Positions 1 through 9,095 are shown, numbered from the stretch's first letter. The stretch: 64,000 nucleotides of DNA from Noviherbaspirillum pedocola (GCF_016632335.1 NZ_JAEPBG010000002.1:372001-436000); one strand, 5' to 3'. Translations and numbers: made by a program. Notes: a model not told the origin generated them from the sequence alone.

Positions 1-730
1 AAGTGATTCCGCTGGGATTGCTGATGGCGTTTTCCTTCATGCCCTTCACATACACCATGTTGATGATGCCGACCACGCCGCCGGTGCTCGGATCGTACAG
101 CGGGCTGCCGCTGCTGCCCGGATAAGCGGTGGCGTCGAGCTGAAACACCGCGAACGGCGAGCGCTGCATCTGCGCAATCATCTTCGCATCGAGCTGCTTC
201 GCGCTCGTTGCCGGCACCGAGATCGGCGTCTTTGCCGACAGCAGCGCCCGGTGCGTCACATGCCGCAAGCCCAGCAGTAAACCCAACGGAAAGCCGGTGA
301 ATGCCAGGGTCTGGCCTTCTTCCACCGCATCCGAATCCTGCAGCGGCATGGTTGGCAGCGGCTGACCGCCGATGCGCAGATGCGCCAGGTCATGTTCCCG
401 GTCGATCGCCTCGACGGTAGCCTGGCGGAAGCGCGGCGCCGCCGGATCGCCGGTAAAGATACCCAGCGTTTCCTTGCGCGCTTCATCCAGCGCCGGTGGC
501 AATACATGCGCATTCGTGATCACCGACAAGCCGTCGCCGACGACAAAGCCGGTACCACGGAAATCCACTGATGGACTCCGGGTTTGCTCGAAGGTACCGA
601 CCGCGACAACGGCTGGCTTGACGCGCTTGACCACATCGACCAGATCATCGGCGTGAGCGCTCATCGGCAGCGGAAGCGAGACCAGCAGCAGGGCGCTTAG
701 CAGGCAGGCGCGCCGGGACAGGGAAAGCAT
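1..730 (-). CDS. HtrA-like trypsin-fold serine protease, exported (3' end cut by window)
   Basis: Read on the minus strand from ATG at 730 without a stop to the window edge (243 codons). Residues 1-27 form a signal peptide (basic MLSLSRRA, leucine-rich core, cleavage near SAHA), so the enzyme should act in the periplasm. The chymotrypsin-fold triad is visible: His75 in TNAHV, Asp114 in HDLAHL, Ser207 in YPGSSGSP. The GSSGSP serine motif deviates slightly from the GNSGGP common in DegP. Known of the family: S1C proteases degrade or refold envelope proteins. No PDZ domain is seen yet, but the C-terminus is missing. The true end lies outside the window. Confidence 0.85.
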   Translation of the reverse strand, partial: MLSLSRRACLLSALLLVSLPLPMSAHADDLVDVVKRVKPAVVAVGTFEQTRSPSVDFRGTGFVVGDGLSVITNAHVLPPALDEARKETLGIFTGDPAAPRFRQATVEAIDREHDLAHLRIGGQPLPTMPLQDSDAVEEGQTLAFTGFPLGLLLGLRHVTHRALLSAKTPISVPATSAKQLDAKMIAQMQRSPFAVFQLDATAYPGSSGSPLYDPSTGGVVGIINMVYVKGMKENAISNPSGIT

Positions 731-817
731 CGTATCGAATCCTTGTTTTTGATGTTGTAAAGAAACGGTTAGCCCGCGCAGCATAGCCGGCGGGCAGGCG
801 GACGGGGTTGCAGAGAA

Positions 818-1645
818 TCAAAGCGCACCGGGTTCCGCGCCCGATGCGCGCAGTCGATACCAGGCGATACCGAGCAATTCCCACAGCGCATACCAGGAAC
901 GGCGCATGCCCTCGGCGCTTGGCAGCCAGGCGTCCACATGCTGCGGCTGGTTGCTGAAGAACATGGTTGGCGCGCTGACTACGTCCAGCCCGGCGCGCTC
1001 GAAGGCAGCGCGGGCGCGTGGCATGTGCATCGCATCGGTGACGAGCAGAATGCGGCGGATGCCGTCCGCGCGCAGCAGCGCCGCGCTGAGGGAGGCGTTC
1101 TCACCGGTATCGCGCGAGCGCGTTTCCACCCATTTGACCGGCACGCCGAAGTCTTCACGCAGCGCAACGGCCATTGCATCCGCCTTCGAATAGGCGCGGT
1201 CAGCGGCATCCGGATCGACGCCGCTGGCGCCGTTGCCGCCGGTCACCAGAATAGGAAGTTTGGTGTAGCGCTGCAGGTGCGCCGCATAGCGCAGCCGGGC
1301 CAGCGCGACGTAGTCGGGAATATCGCGGCCGCCGTACTCGGGCGCATTCTGCAAGCGACCAGCGGCGAGCACGACGATGGCTTGTGCGCCGGTATGGTCC
1401 AGCGACTGCAGCGGCGTGGTGAGGCGTTCCAGCGGCGCGACGAAAAAGCGTGCGCCGGCGGCGGTGGACAGAAAAGCCAGCGCCGCCAGCGCAGCGCCGG
1501 CGATGATGCGCCCGGCCAGCGGCCAGCGCCGCCATATCACCAGGCCGACGACGATCAGCAGGAACAGGCTCGAAGGCGGGAGAATCAGATCGCGCGGAAT
1601 CGTATTGATCAGCGCAAGTAGCGGATTGAGGCTCATGGAAGGCAT
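818..1645 (-). CDS. YdcF/ElyC-family (DUF218) membrane protein
   Basis: 275 residues. Two N-terminal hydrophobic segments (about 23-40 and 47-68) anchor a DUF218 domain. Family hallmarks: AIVVLAAG at the start of the domain, ILVTGGNGASG, a conserved ENASLSA region and VTDAMHMPRARAAFERAG. DUF218 proteins such as ElyC/SanA act in envelope biogenesis (undecaprenyl-phosphate carrier metabolism in ElyC); the exact role here is not known. A second in-frame ATG at 1636 is an equally possible start; neither has a strong ribosome binding site. It follows the protease gene on the same strand, with about 90 bases between its stop and the protease start. Confidence 0.8.
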   Translation of the reverse strand: MPSMSLNPLLALINTIPRDLILPPSSLFLLIVVGLVIWRRWPLAGRIIAGAALAALAFLSTAAGARFFVAPLERLTTPLQSLDHTGAQAIVVLAAGRLQNAPEYGGRDIPDYVALARLRYAAHLQRYTKLPILVTGGNGASGVDPDAADRAYSKADAMAVALREDFGVPVKWVETRSRDTGENASLSAALLRADGIRRILLVTDAMHMPRARAAFERAGLDVVSAPTMFFSNQPQHVDAWLPSAEGMRRSWYALWELLGIAWYRLRASGAEPGAL

Positions 1646-1767
1646 TCGAAAAGGCGGGCGGGCAGAGTAGACCGCAGCCGGCGCAGCGGCGTCAAGAGCA
1701 GGGGAAACGATGGCGGAGAATTAACAAGTCACGCTGCCGCCCCGTGCTAGAATCTCGGCCTTGCCGC

Positions 1768-1860
1768 GCCCGAGTGGTGAAATTGGTAGACACAGCGGAC
1801 TTAAAATCCGCCGCTTACCCGAGAGGGGGCGTACCGGTTCGATTCCGGTCTCGGGCACCA
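1768..1860 (+). tRNA. tRNA-Leu (anticodon UAA)
   Basis: Acceptor arm GCCCGAG pairs with CTCGGGC and is followed by the encoded ACCA end. The anticodon stem-loop CGGACTTAAAATCCG carries TAA. The long variable arm is typical of leucine tRNAs, and the T arm ACCGG-TTCGATT-CCGGT is intact. Short open frames across this stretch on both strands are shadows of the tRNA. The gene borders a lower-GC, gene-poor region, a typical position for island integration, but I found no integrase and no repeated tRNA 3' end. Confidence 0.97.
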
Positions 1861-2657
1861 GATTTTGCGTTGGGTAGGTTTCGGCTTTTAAGGACCACCC
1901 TGCGGTTTCGTATAGGTGGTGGCCTTGCAGCTTGATCAATTGGGCTTGGTACCACGCAAACCTGACTCGTACCGTATAGCCTCGTTTAAGGCCGTAGAAG
2001 GCACTTACCAACGCAATTCCCTAAGTCGAACATTCCGGCTTAAGAAAAGTACCTGCACTTCAAATATAAAAGCCTCGCCGGAACTACTTGGCGTTTCGCC
2101 TAACCCGCACAAGTGACTTGATCAGCGATGTTGGATAAACGCTTAACGTGGCGCGAACACAGTATGTTTGCAGCGTTTACGCATCTATTAGCGTTCAGTC
2201 ATGGGGGTCAATTCGGGCGAAGGTCCAGATTTCCAAGAGCTGACTGAGATTGCGAAAGCTAAAGAACCCTGCGCTTTTAAGAAATGCCCGTGGGATTATT
2301 GAGAAAAGCATGCAAGTAACAGCATAATTGCGTAGCAAGTTCGTCTTCAGAAATGCGCTTTCAAATGGAAACTTGGCGAGATACCTAAAATATCGATTTT
2401 GTAGTGCCGCAAGATACAGGCATTTCGACCACGAGTTTTGCGTCCATGGAAGGGCTATCAACGGATGGCGCTTGCCACGATATGTCTGCGCCGCAAAGTT
2501 GACGAGCGCTTGTCGTTACGGGCACGTCTTGTTGTCTCTCTCGGGTATCGCATGAACTAATCGGTTTTTTTAGAAAGGTAGTATTGTCATGTTACTATCA
2601 CTTTGCCCTGGTAACCGGAGCGGCTGAACAGGACAAAGACATCGTGGGGGAGAAAAA
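1861..2657. other. Gene-poor AT-rich stretch after the tRNA
   Basis: About 800 bases without a convincing gene. Open frames of up to 88 codons exist on both strands but lack recognisable composition or ribosome sites. Base composition is clearly more AT-rich than the rest of the window, continuing into the acyltransferase downstream. The promoter of that gene should lie in the last 100 bases. Confidence 0.6.
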
Positions 2658-3845
2658 ATGAGTAGCCTCAGCTACCTGCAAAACCAGTTCGAGCTGCACC
2701 GCGGCGATACGAGCAGCAACATGCGTTCAATGGAAGGCCTGCGTGGTTTTGCTGTAATTCTCGTCTTTGTCGTCCATTACGTAACTTTGGTCACGCCGTG
2801 GCTGAGAGGCAATACAGCCCTTGCCAGTGTTGCTCATGCCTTGCACACGGTGGGCAATTCCGGGGTCGATCTGTTCTTCGTGCTCAGCGGATACTTAATC
2901 TATGGCTCGTTAATTTCGCGCGAACAGAAATTTGTGCCGTTCATTAAGCGTCGCATACGTCGTATCTACCCGGTCTTCACGTTTTTGCTTATCACGTATA
3001 TTGTCCTATCGTTGCTTTTTCCTACAGAAAGCAAGCTGCCGGGCGGACTTTTTGACGCGTTCGTGTATTTGGCGGCGAACTTTCTTTTGCTGCCGGGATT
3101 ACTCCCTATCACACCGATTATTACCGTTGCATGGTCTCTCAGTTATGAGATGTTTTATTACATCTCGCTACCCGCATTAATAAGCATCTTCAAACTCCGC
3201 GGCATGCCATGCGGATGGCGTATCGGTTTTTTTGTCACGCTAACAGTAGTATTCGCGCTTGCTTGCGCTCAATATGGCGGACCGACTAGATTACTCATGT
3301 TTGTTTCAGGCATTCTGCTCTATGACGTCATTGAGCACCGGCTTTTTTCTTCCGTTGGCAGCGCGTTGGCCTTTTCAAGCCTAATGCTCGGTTTATTATG
3401 CACACTGGTCCCTATCCCTGGTCCGTTTGGTGCAACATTAAAAGCAGCCATCCTTTTCGCCACATTTTTTGTCGTTTGTCATACCTGTTTTGCCCGTTCC
3501 TCCAGTGTATTTGCCCGTGCTTTCAGTGTTGCTGGGCTGCGCTGGCTTGGCAATATGAGTTATTCCTACTATTTGGTGCATGGTCTGGCACTAAAAGCCG
3601 CATTTTTGATTCTGATGACATTTTTCCCTCCCCGTGAGCAGGGCATCGTATTTTTTGCGGGCCTAATGATAGCCATGTTCCTCTGGACCCTTGTTGCGTC
3701 AGCCCTTATGTTCATTGCTATTGAGCGTCCGCTTTCCCTTGATTCCGCAAGACGGCCGAAGGTTGTGAATCCGAGGCTAACAAAGGCTCTGGTAGATATT
3801 GAAGTCGTTGATGGAATTCAAACAAAAGACAGCGCGCCGGCTTGA
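2658..3845 (+). CDS. Acyltransferase 3 family membrane protein (OafA/YrhL-like)
   Basis: 395 residues, integral membrane with about ten hydrophobic segments. Family signatures: RSMEGLRGFAVILVFVVHY (catalytic-type His in the first helix), GVDLFFVLSGYLIYG, then FIKRRIRRIYPVF. Such proteins transfer acetyl or other acyl groups from the cytoplasm to extracytoplasmic sugars (O-antigen, exopolysaccharide, peptidoglycan). A strong ribosome site (GGGGGAG, 6 bases before ATG) fixes the start. Codon use and GC are markedly lower than in surrounding genes, which suggests horizontal acquisition. Substrate unknown; no glycan operon adjoins it. Confidence 0.88.
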   Translation: MSSLSYLQNQFELHRGDTSSNMRSMEGLRGFAVILVFVVHYVTLVTPWLRGNTALASVAHALHTVGNSGVDLFFVLSGYLIYGSLISREQKFVPFIKRRIRRIYPVFTFLLITYIVLSLLFPTESKLPGGLFDAFVYLAANFLLLPGLLPITPIITVAWSLSYEMFYYISLPALISIFKLRGMPCGWRIGFFVTLTVVFALACAQYGGPTRLLMFVSGILLYDVIEHRLFSSVGSALAFSSLMLGLLCTLVPIPGPFGATLKAAILFATFFVVCHTCFARSSSVFARAFSVAGLRWLGNMSYSYYLVHGLALKAAFLILMTFFPPREQGIVFFAGLMIAMFLWTLVASALMFIAIERPLSLDSARRPKVVNPRLTKALVDIEVVDGIQTKDSAPA

Positions 3846-4293
3846 ATCTGAATAGGGATCGCGTGTCACGCTACGCTCTTTATCAAAGTACGCCCAGGCG
3901 AGTTGCAGGCTCATGCTGCCCTATTATGATCCCTGCGGAAGGACGAACCGGGCGTTTAATGCATCTTCACTGTTTTTCCATTGAGCGCAATTTTCGTCGG
4001 TCCATGGCGCAGCAGCCATGTATCCCTCGTCACGGCGACTGATCAATTAGTGCCGGGAAATGCGGAACATGAGGCGTCCCGCGTTGATGCGGCCTGCGTA
4101 AGCTCCTGGCGAATATGAAGCCTCGGCGAAATTCACATTCTTTGCTTATCAACCTGTGGGCCTTTTCGAACATCTCGGTAATTTCTAAATTCCAACCGCA
4201 CGCTTTCCCCACCTTAATCTCTTCCAAGTCTGGTCAACCCATCCCGTTCTTACCCGTGGTATGCATCACCAATAGACACCAGCCAAACGCACC
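3846..4293. other. Intergenic stretch, no gene seen
   Basis: Roughly 450 bases between the acyltransferase and the PAP2-like gene. Short open frames occur on both strands but none shows a ribosome site or a recognisable protein. No clear terminator or repeat was found. Confidence 0.55.
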
Positions 4294-4959
4294 ATGCCCA
4301 CCTGGACCCTCTTCACCAAACTTGCCGACACCTACGTACTTCTCCCCGCCGCGCTGCTATGCATGCTATGCCTCGCATCGGCACGCGCCTGGCGCCTCAC
4401 CGCAGTCTGGGCGGTGCTGCTCGGCTGCGGACTGGCATTGGTTGCAGCAACCAAGCTTGCCTTTGTCGGTTGGGGAATCGGCAGCAGGGACTGGAATTTC
4501 ACGGGAATCAGCGGACATGCGATGCGTGCTGCAGCCATTGCGCCGGTGCTGTTCTATCTGCTTGCGCAAAACAGCGGCCTTGTCGTGCGCATGCTGGCGA
4601 TTTTCGGCGGCATTACTTTCGGCATCCTGATCGGCATTTCCCGCCTCGCCGTGCATGTGCACTCCGTTTCGGAGGTAGTGACCGGCTGCCTGCTGGGAAT
4701 CGTCATCAGCCTACCTTTCCTCGCACTGTTGGAGCGTTCACCACGCCCGGCATTTCCCCGCCATCTGCTACTGGCTGCAGCCTTGCCCCTGCTGGCAATG
4801 ACCGGCACGCCGGGTGCCCCGACCGAAAAATGGCTGGAGCGGGTTGCGCTGAGCCTGTCCGGGCACAGCGCTCCCTATACACGCAACGATTTGGGCTATC
4901 CGCCACTGGTGGATGGCGATGAGCAGATCTCAGGCCGATCCGCGCATTTCTGGCATTGA
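4294..4959 (+). CDS. PAP2 (phosphatidic acid phosphatase 2) family membrane protein, atypical motifs
   Basis: 221 residues with about five membrane segments. PAP2 motif 2 is seen as GISGHAM (catalytic His) and motif 3 as SRLAVHVHSVSE, i.e. SR-x5-H-x3-E where the family normally has Asp in the last position. Motif 1 (K-x6-RP) is only weakly present as KLAFVGWG without the RP. Family members hydrolyse lipid phosphates such as undecaprenyl pyrophosphate or phosphatidic acid. The fold is likely; full activity is uncertain because of the changed motif 1 and Asp-to-Glu change. A rho-independent terminator follows at 5068-5099. Confidence 0.78.
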   Translation: MPTWTLFTKLADTYVLLPAALLCMLCLASARAWRLTAVWAVLLGCGLALVAATKLAFVGWGIGSRDWNFTGISGHAMRAAAIAPVLFYLLAQNSGLVVRMLAIFGGITFGILIGISRLAVHVHSVSEVVTGCLLGIVISLPFLALLERSPRPAFPRHLLLAAALPLLAMTGTPGAPTEKWLERVALSLSGHSAPYTRNDLGYPPLVDGDEQISGRSAHFWH

Positions 4960-5067
4960 GGGCATCTTCGATCGTTGCGCCGGGCAATATCGTCAGTACA
5001 TTGTCAGACAAGGCACCGATAATCCTGTTTGCCTACCCTCCATAGGCAAATGCAACAATGTCTTTCA

Positions 5068-5099
5068 CCCCGTGCGTCGCCAGACCTGCGGGGTTTTTT
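5068..5099 (+). terminator. Rho-independent terminator after the PAP2 gene
   Basis: CCCCG (5068-5072) pairs with CGGGG (5089-5093) and is followed by TTTTTTC. It lies about 110 bases after the PAP2 stop codon on the same strand. Confidence 0.6.
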
Positions 5100-5100
5100 C

Positions 5101-5322
5101 TTTTCTGCATCATTGTTCTGCCTGATTTGCAATAGTTGTAACTGAAGCTTTCAGGCGCGCCCGCTCAACCGCTCCGCCGATATATTGGTTCCGCGGTGCG
5201 CCAGCTCAGGCGCTGAAACAGGCTGGATAACTGGACGGACGCCACTGTTCACCGGCATTACAAGACTGCGTTAGCAGCAGTCGCCGCATTCCCCCGGTTG
5301 CTGTTGAACCGGGATTTTTTTT
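5101..5322 (+). ncRNA. Candidate small RNA between two terminators (speculative)
   Basis: Two plus-strand terminators lie about 220 bases apart with no plausible coding frame between them. A second transcript may therefore start after the first and end at the second. A GATATAT hexamer-like -10 near 5178 is the only promoter hint and its -35 is poor. No known RNA family was recognised. The alternative is readthrough backup termination. Confidence 0.2.
5293..5322 (+). terminator. Strong rho-independent terminator
   Basis: CCCGGTT (5293-5299) and AACCGGG (5307-5313) form a perfect 7-bp stem around a 7-base loop, followed by A and eight T. No protein gene ends directly before it. Confidence 0.8.
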
Positions 5323-5701
5323 AGCCCTGGTAAATCGTGTCGCGCTTCTGCAGCGGAGTTCCCTTCGGAAATCATTTCTACGCGCGAGTTATACGTGCAT
5401 CAACTCCCTTGCTCGACGCCATCGCGGCATTGGCAGCCCGGTGTTACCTTCGGCATAACAATTCGTACGATGACGTCGGCTGTCTGACCTCGGGCAGCCA
5501 CAGGCGGGCGGCGCGCCGGATCTCAATGGAACCATAGCCAGCCGCGCCAGCGGCGCCGGTATCCATGCGCCACAGCGCCATACCGGGTCGCCAGGCTGAT
5601 ACCGCGATCGCATACGGTCCCGTCGGGTCACATTGTTCGCCTGAAGCGTTTGATGCGCTTCTGTCTCTCGTTCCTATTCGCCTTCGGGCCTGATCTGCCT
5701 C
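5323..5701. other. Intergenic stretch before second acyltransferase
   Basis: About 380 bases with only short, unsupported open frames on both strands. It should hold the promoter of the downstream gene, but I see no clear -35/-10 pair. Confidence 0.5.
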
Positions 5702-6847
5702 ATGACTTCGAACGTAAAGCCAGTCCCAGGGATGGATGCCGCCATCCAGCCTTCCAAGCCAGCACGTCGCTATTTCGAACTGCTCGACGGCATACGCGGC
5801 GTTGCCGCATTGATGGTGATTCTTTACCACGTCCATGACTATTTCCACCCGATCACTGCACAGGAAAGCTATCTCGCTGTCGACCTGTTCTTCGTGCTGA
5901 GCGGCGTGGTCATCGCGAACTCCTATGCGCGCCGGCTTGAAAGTGGCATGAGCTTTCTCGAGTTCGCGTGGGTGCGCTATGTGCGCCTGTATCCGTTCTA
6001 TCTGCTGGGCTTGGCGCTCGGATTGGTGGCCCTGACGCTCGGGCATCCACCTGACGTCAGCCCCATCTACGCCGTCGTCTTCGGCCTGCTGCTGTTGCCC
6101 AATATCGCGGCTTCGCCGATGTTATTCGCCTTCCCGCTGAATCCGGCATCCTGGTCGCTGTTCTTCGAACTGCTTGCGAACTTCGCCTATGCGCTGACTG
6201 TCCGCCGACTCAGCAAGCGCGCCCTGATATCGATCATGACGCTCTCTGCGCTGGGCATGGCATTCGCCCTCGTTTTTGGCTACAAGCACACGCTGGATCT
6301 CGGATGGCGCATTCACAACTTTGCCGGCGGCGCGGTGCGCGTCGGCTATTCCTTTTTTGCCGGCGTGCTGCTGCACCGCATTGACGCCGAGCGGCAGCGC
6401 CCACCGATTGCGGGCGCGCTCGGCACTGCGCTTTCCGCGCTGCTGCTCCTCACCGCGGCGCTGTTGCTCAAGCTCGGACCTGCTGACAACTTCAAGCCGT
6501 ATTTCGATTTCTTTATCGTGGTGGCGGTATTTCCTGCGCTGACTTACCTGGCAATGCACTGCCAGCCTTCGCCGGCGCTCGCGCGCGTGTGCAGCTTTCT
6601 GGGCGCCATTTCCTATGGCATCTATGTGCTGCATTCTCCACTGAAGGAATTGCTCGATCGCGTCTTTGACCTGGCCGGTCACGGCGCTTTTCTGAACCGG
6701 CATGCGCCATGGACCGGAATGGTTTTCGTGGCGGCCCTGGTGCCACTGGTCTGGTACATCGACCGCGTAGCCGACGCGCCGGTGCGCCGCGCGCTGCTTG
6801 CCGCGCGCAAGCGGCAAAGTCCCTCAGCGGATGCGGCGGGCACCTGA
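5702..6847 (+). CDS. Acyltransferase 3 family membrane protein
   Basis: 381 residues, multi-pass. N-terminal signature RYFELLDGIRGVAALMVILYHV with the conserved His, then YLAVDLFFVLSGVVIANSY and FAWVRYVRLYPFY. It belongs to the same family as the gene at 2658 but is of normal high GC, and the two are not close duplicates. Expected role: O-acylation of a cell-surface glycan. An internal ATG at 5732 is an alternative start; neither has a clear ribosome site. Confidence 0.87.
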   Translation: MTSNVKPVPGMDAAIQPSKPARRYFELLDGIRGVAALMVILYHVHDYFHPITAQESYLAVDLFFVLSGVVIANSYARRLESGMSFLEFAWVRYVRLYPFYLLGLALGLVALTLGHPPDVSPIYAVVFGLLLLPNIAASPMLFAFPLNPASWSLFFELLANFAYALTVRRLSKRALISIMTLSALGMAFALVFGYKHTLDLGWRIHNFAGGAVRVGYSFFAGVLLHRIDAERQRPPIAGALGTALSALLLLTAALLLKLGPADNFKPYFDFFIVVAVFPALTYLAMHCQPSPALARVCSFLGAISYGIYVLHSPLKELLDRVFDLAGHGAFLNRHAPWTGMVFVAALVPLVWYIDRVADAPVRRALLAARKRQSPSADAAGT

Positions 6848-7075
6848 ACTGTGTTTATTCGACGACGGCATAAGCAAACAGGGAATGATTGGTTGAGGCG
6901 AGCGCCGTGAGCGATTACGCTAAGCGCCGTTGTGAACTCTCTTTCGCGCAGCATGCTTGCTTTCTCACTCATCACGCTTCCAACCCTTACGTTTCCAGCA
7001 GCACTATGCCAGCCAACTGCTTGCCTGCGCGCGAGACTCCAAGGTCACGCCGGTGGCCCGTCGCAGGAGTAAGCG

Positions 7076-7675
7076 ATGTTTGGAACGGAGCACAAACGCT
7101 TTCGTATATTGATGGTGCCGGGCCTGCATGACAGCGGGCTGCAGCACTGGCAGACGCGGTGGCAGCAATATGAGCCGCGCTTTGAACGGGTGGAGCAGGA
7201 GCACTGGGATGTTCCCGATCTGCTGTCCTGGTCCGCGCGCATCGGCAGCACGCTGCGTCGTTCGGCGCGCGGCAGCGTGATCGTCGCGCACAGCTTCGGC
7301 TGCCTCGCCGCGCTGCATTGCGCTGCGACCAGCGCGCGCAATCTGCACGGTTTGTTTCTTGTCGCGCCGGCGGATCCGGAACGTTTCGGCCTCGGCGCGG
7401 CGCTGCGCTCGCTGCGCCTGGAGCGGCCGGCGACGCTGGTGGCCAGCCGCAATGATCCCTGGATGGATGCCGACGCCGCTGCCTGGTGGGCGCGGCAATG
7501 GGGCGCCGATTTTATTGATGCCGGCGCGCTTGGACATATCAATGCCGATTCCGGTATCGGCGACTGGCCGCAGGGAGCGGCGCTGTTCGAGGTGCTTCTG
7601 GCACGCATACCGACGCCGCGTTGCGCCTGCAATTCACAGCCTGATGCAGATGGAGAAACACGGCCCGCTGCCTGA
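7076..7675 (+). CDS. RBBP9/YdeN-family alpha/beta hydrolase
   Basis: 199 residues, normal for the family. Visible motifs: VPGLHDSGLQHWQTRW near the N-terminus (family hallmark), nucleophile Ser in VIVAHSFGCLA, acid Asp in ASRNDPWM, and His in LGHINADSGIGDWP. These cytosolic serine hydrolases have poorly defined substrates. The start is supported by AGGAG seven bases before ATG. The gene converges with the LysR gene downstream. Confidence 0.87.
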   Translation: MFGTEHKRFRILMVPGLHDSGLQHWQTRWQQYEPRFERVEQEHWDVPDLLSWSARIGSTLRRSARGSVIVAHSFGCLAALHCAATSARNLHGLFLVAPADPERFGLGAALRSLRLERPATLVASRNDPWMDADAAAWWARQWGADFIDAGALGHINADSGIGDWPQGAALFEVLLARIPTPRCACNSQPDADGETRPAA

Positions 7676-7759
7676 AGCGGTTTCCGGGACGCGGGCAGGG
7701 CGAGCGTGTAATCGTCCTCAGGAAGCCATCCCGCGCATACCGTCATCGGTTGCGTGGCG

Positions 7760-8674
7760 CTACGCCGCCTTTCTCACCCCGTCCTCAGCAGCCGGCATCA
7801 GCATCTCGATGAAGCGATGCACGAAGGCCGGCAGGAAATTCCCATTGCGGGTAGCGACCCTCACAGTGCAGGAGCCGAACAATCCTTCCTCGGTATCGAC
7901 CACGCGCAAGCCCTCGCGCTCCATGTCTTCCAGCGCCATCTCGGCCACGATGCCCACGCCGAGGCCGCGGCGCACATAGGTCTTGATCACGTCCGCATCC
8001 ATGGCGGTCAGGCGCAGGTCCGGCTGGATATCAGCGGCAGCGAAGGCGGCATCGACGCAGGCCCGGCCGGTGAATTGCTGGTTGTAGGTGATGATCGGGT
8101 ATTGCGCGATATCGGTAAGCCGGGCCGGCGCAAGCTTGAGCAGCGGATGGCCTTCCGGCGCCACCACGCGATGCGACCAGATAAAGCAGGGATGCGAGGC
8201 AAGTCCTTCGGCTACACCCAGCGCTTCGCTGGCGATGCCGATGTCAGCCGCGCCCTCGGTGAGCATCGCCGCCACCTGCAGCGGCGTGCCCTGGTGCAGC
8301 TCGAGTTTCACTTTCGGAAATTCACTGGAAAAGCGCTCGATCACGCGTGGCAGGGTATAGCGCGCCTGCGTATGCGTGGCCGCGATGACGATGCGCCCAG
8401 CGTCTACACCTGCATATTCGCCGGCGTACCGGCGTAGGTTTTCGGTCTCGGCCAGGATGCGCTTGATGATCTCGATCGCCCCGGCGCCGGCGCGGGTCAC
8501 GCCAACGAGGCGTTTGCCCGAGCGTACGAACAATTCGATGCCTAGCTCATCCTCGAGGTCCTTGATCTGCCGGCTCACCCCGGACTGCGAGGTGTACAGC
8601 ACGCCGGCCACCTCGGTGAGATTCAGGTTGTTGCGCACTGCTTCGCGCACATAGCGCAGCTGCTGAAAATTCAT
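7760..8674 (-). CDS. CysB/SsuR-type LysR transcriptional regulator
   Basis: 304 residues. Residues 1-60 hold the LysR winged helix-turn-helix (LTEVAGVLYTSQSGVSRQIKDLE), then the substrate domain with the CysB-subfamily block TTHTQARYTLP-like (ATHTQARYTLPRVIERF). CysB-type regulators sense O-acetylserine or sulfate-assimilation intermediates and activate sulfur genes. In Burkholderia a CysB paralogue, SsuR, governs the sulfonate ssu operon. This gene stands back to back with an ssu remnant, so an SsuR role is inferred. A second paralogue, probably true CysB, is at 49133. GAAGGA eight bases before ATG supports the start. Confidence 0.85.
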   Translation of the reverse strand: MNFQQLRYVREAVRNNLNLTEVAGVLYTSQSGVSRQIKDLEDELGIELFVRSGKRLVGVTRAGAGAIEIIKRILAETENLRRYAGEYAGVDAGRIVIAATHTQARYTLPRVIERFSSEFPKVKLELHQGTPLQVAAMLTEGAADIGIASEALGVAEGLASHPCFIWSHRVVAPEGHPLLKLAPARLTDIAQYPIITYNQQFTGRACVDAAFAAADIQPDLRLTAMDADVIKTYVRRGLGVGIVAEMALEDMEREGLRVVDTEEGLFGSCTVRVATRNGNFLPAFVHRFIEMLMPAAEDGVRKAA

Positions 8675-8951
8675 CGGGATTCCTTCTTCTTATCGATTTG
8701 GCCGGCCTGGGGTGCTATTCCCGCAGACGGCATTTGCATATTCCTGCGGAATATTAACTTTGGCTTTTTTATATTCAAAAGAATTAAAACGCAGTTCCTT
8801 ATGCGAAAAGGCGCGCTTTAATTTTGGAAAAGTTTTTAATGAAACGCGGCTTTATTCTTAATTTGCATAAAGTAAGCAAAAACAATCGGTTCTCAATTAT
8901 GTGGCGGCACTCTACGCTTCAAGCCTCTGACAGGATCCACCTGGCGATTTC
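8675..8951. promoter_or_regulatory. AT-rich divergent control region between regulator and ssu remnant
   Basis: About 280 bases, very AT-rich for this genome. It contains a perfect 7-3-7 dyad, ATATTCC-TGC-GGAATAT (8738-8754), about 65 bases upstream of the regulator start. The region probably held the regulator's own promoter and the ssu promoter. Exact -35/-10 elements cannot be assigned with confidence. Confidence 0.5.
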
Positions 8952-9095
8952 ATGAGCATCCTGCTGCTTGCTGGAAGTCGTCCTGCCCCTTCACGTTCGC
9001 TGCGCTTGCTACGGGAAGCCGGCGACCGCCTCGCGCCGGCTCAAGCGCCTGTTTCTGCGCTGACATCCGGCGCATTAATGAAGGAGTTTTCATGA
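8952..9095 (+). pseudogene. ssuE: ssuE 5' fragment (FMN reductase remnant)
   Basis: A 47-codon frame beginning [20 protein letters not shown], which matches the start of SsuE NADPH-dependent FMN reductases (pattern V/I-LLIAGSP-x-APSRS-x-RLL). An intact SsuE is about 190 residues; here homology fades after roughly residue 28 and the frame ends at a TGA overlapping the next ATG. I infer a deletion that removed the rest of ssuE and probably ssuA, ssuD and ssuC. The fragment sits at the normal first position of an ssu operon. Confidence 0.6.

Noticed and set aside
1721-2011. Open frames overlapping the tRNA on both strands
   Set aside because: They consist largely of translated tRNA sequence; the tRNA folds fully.
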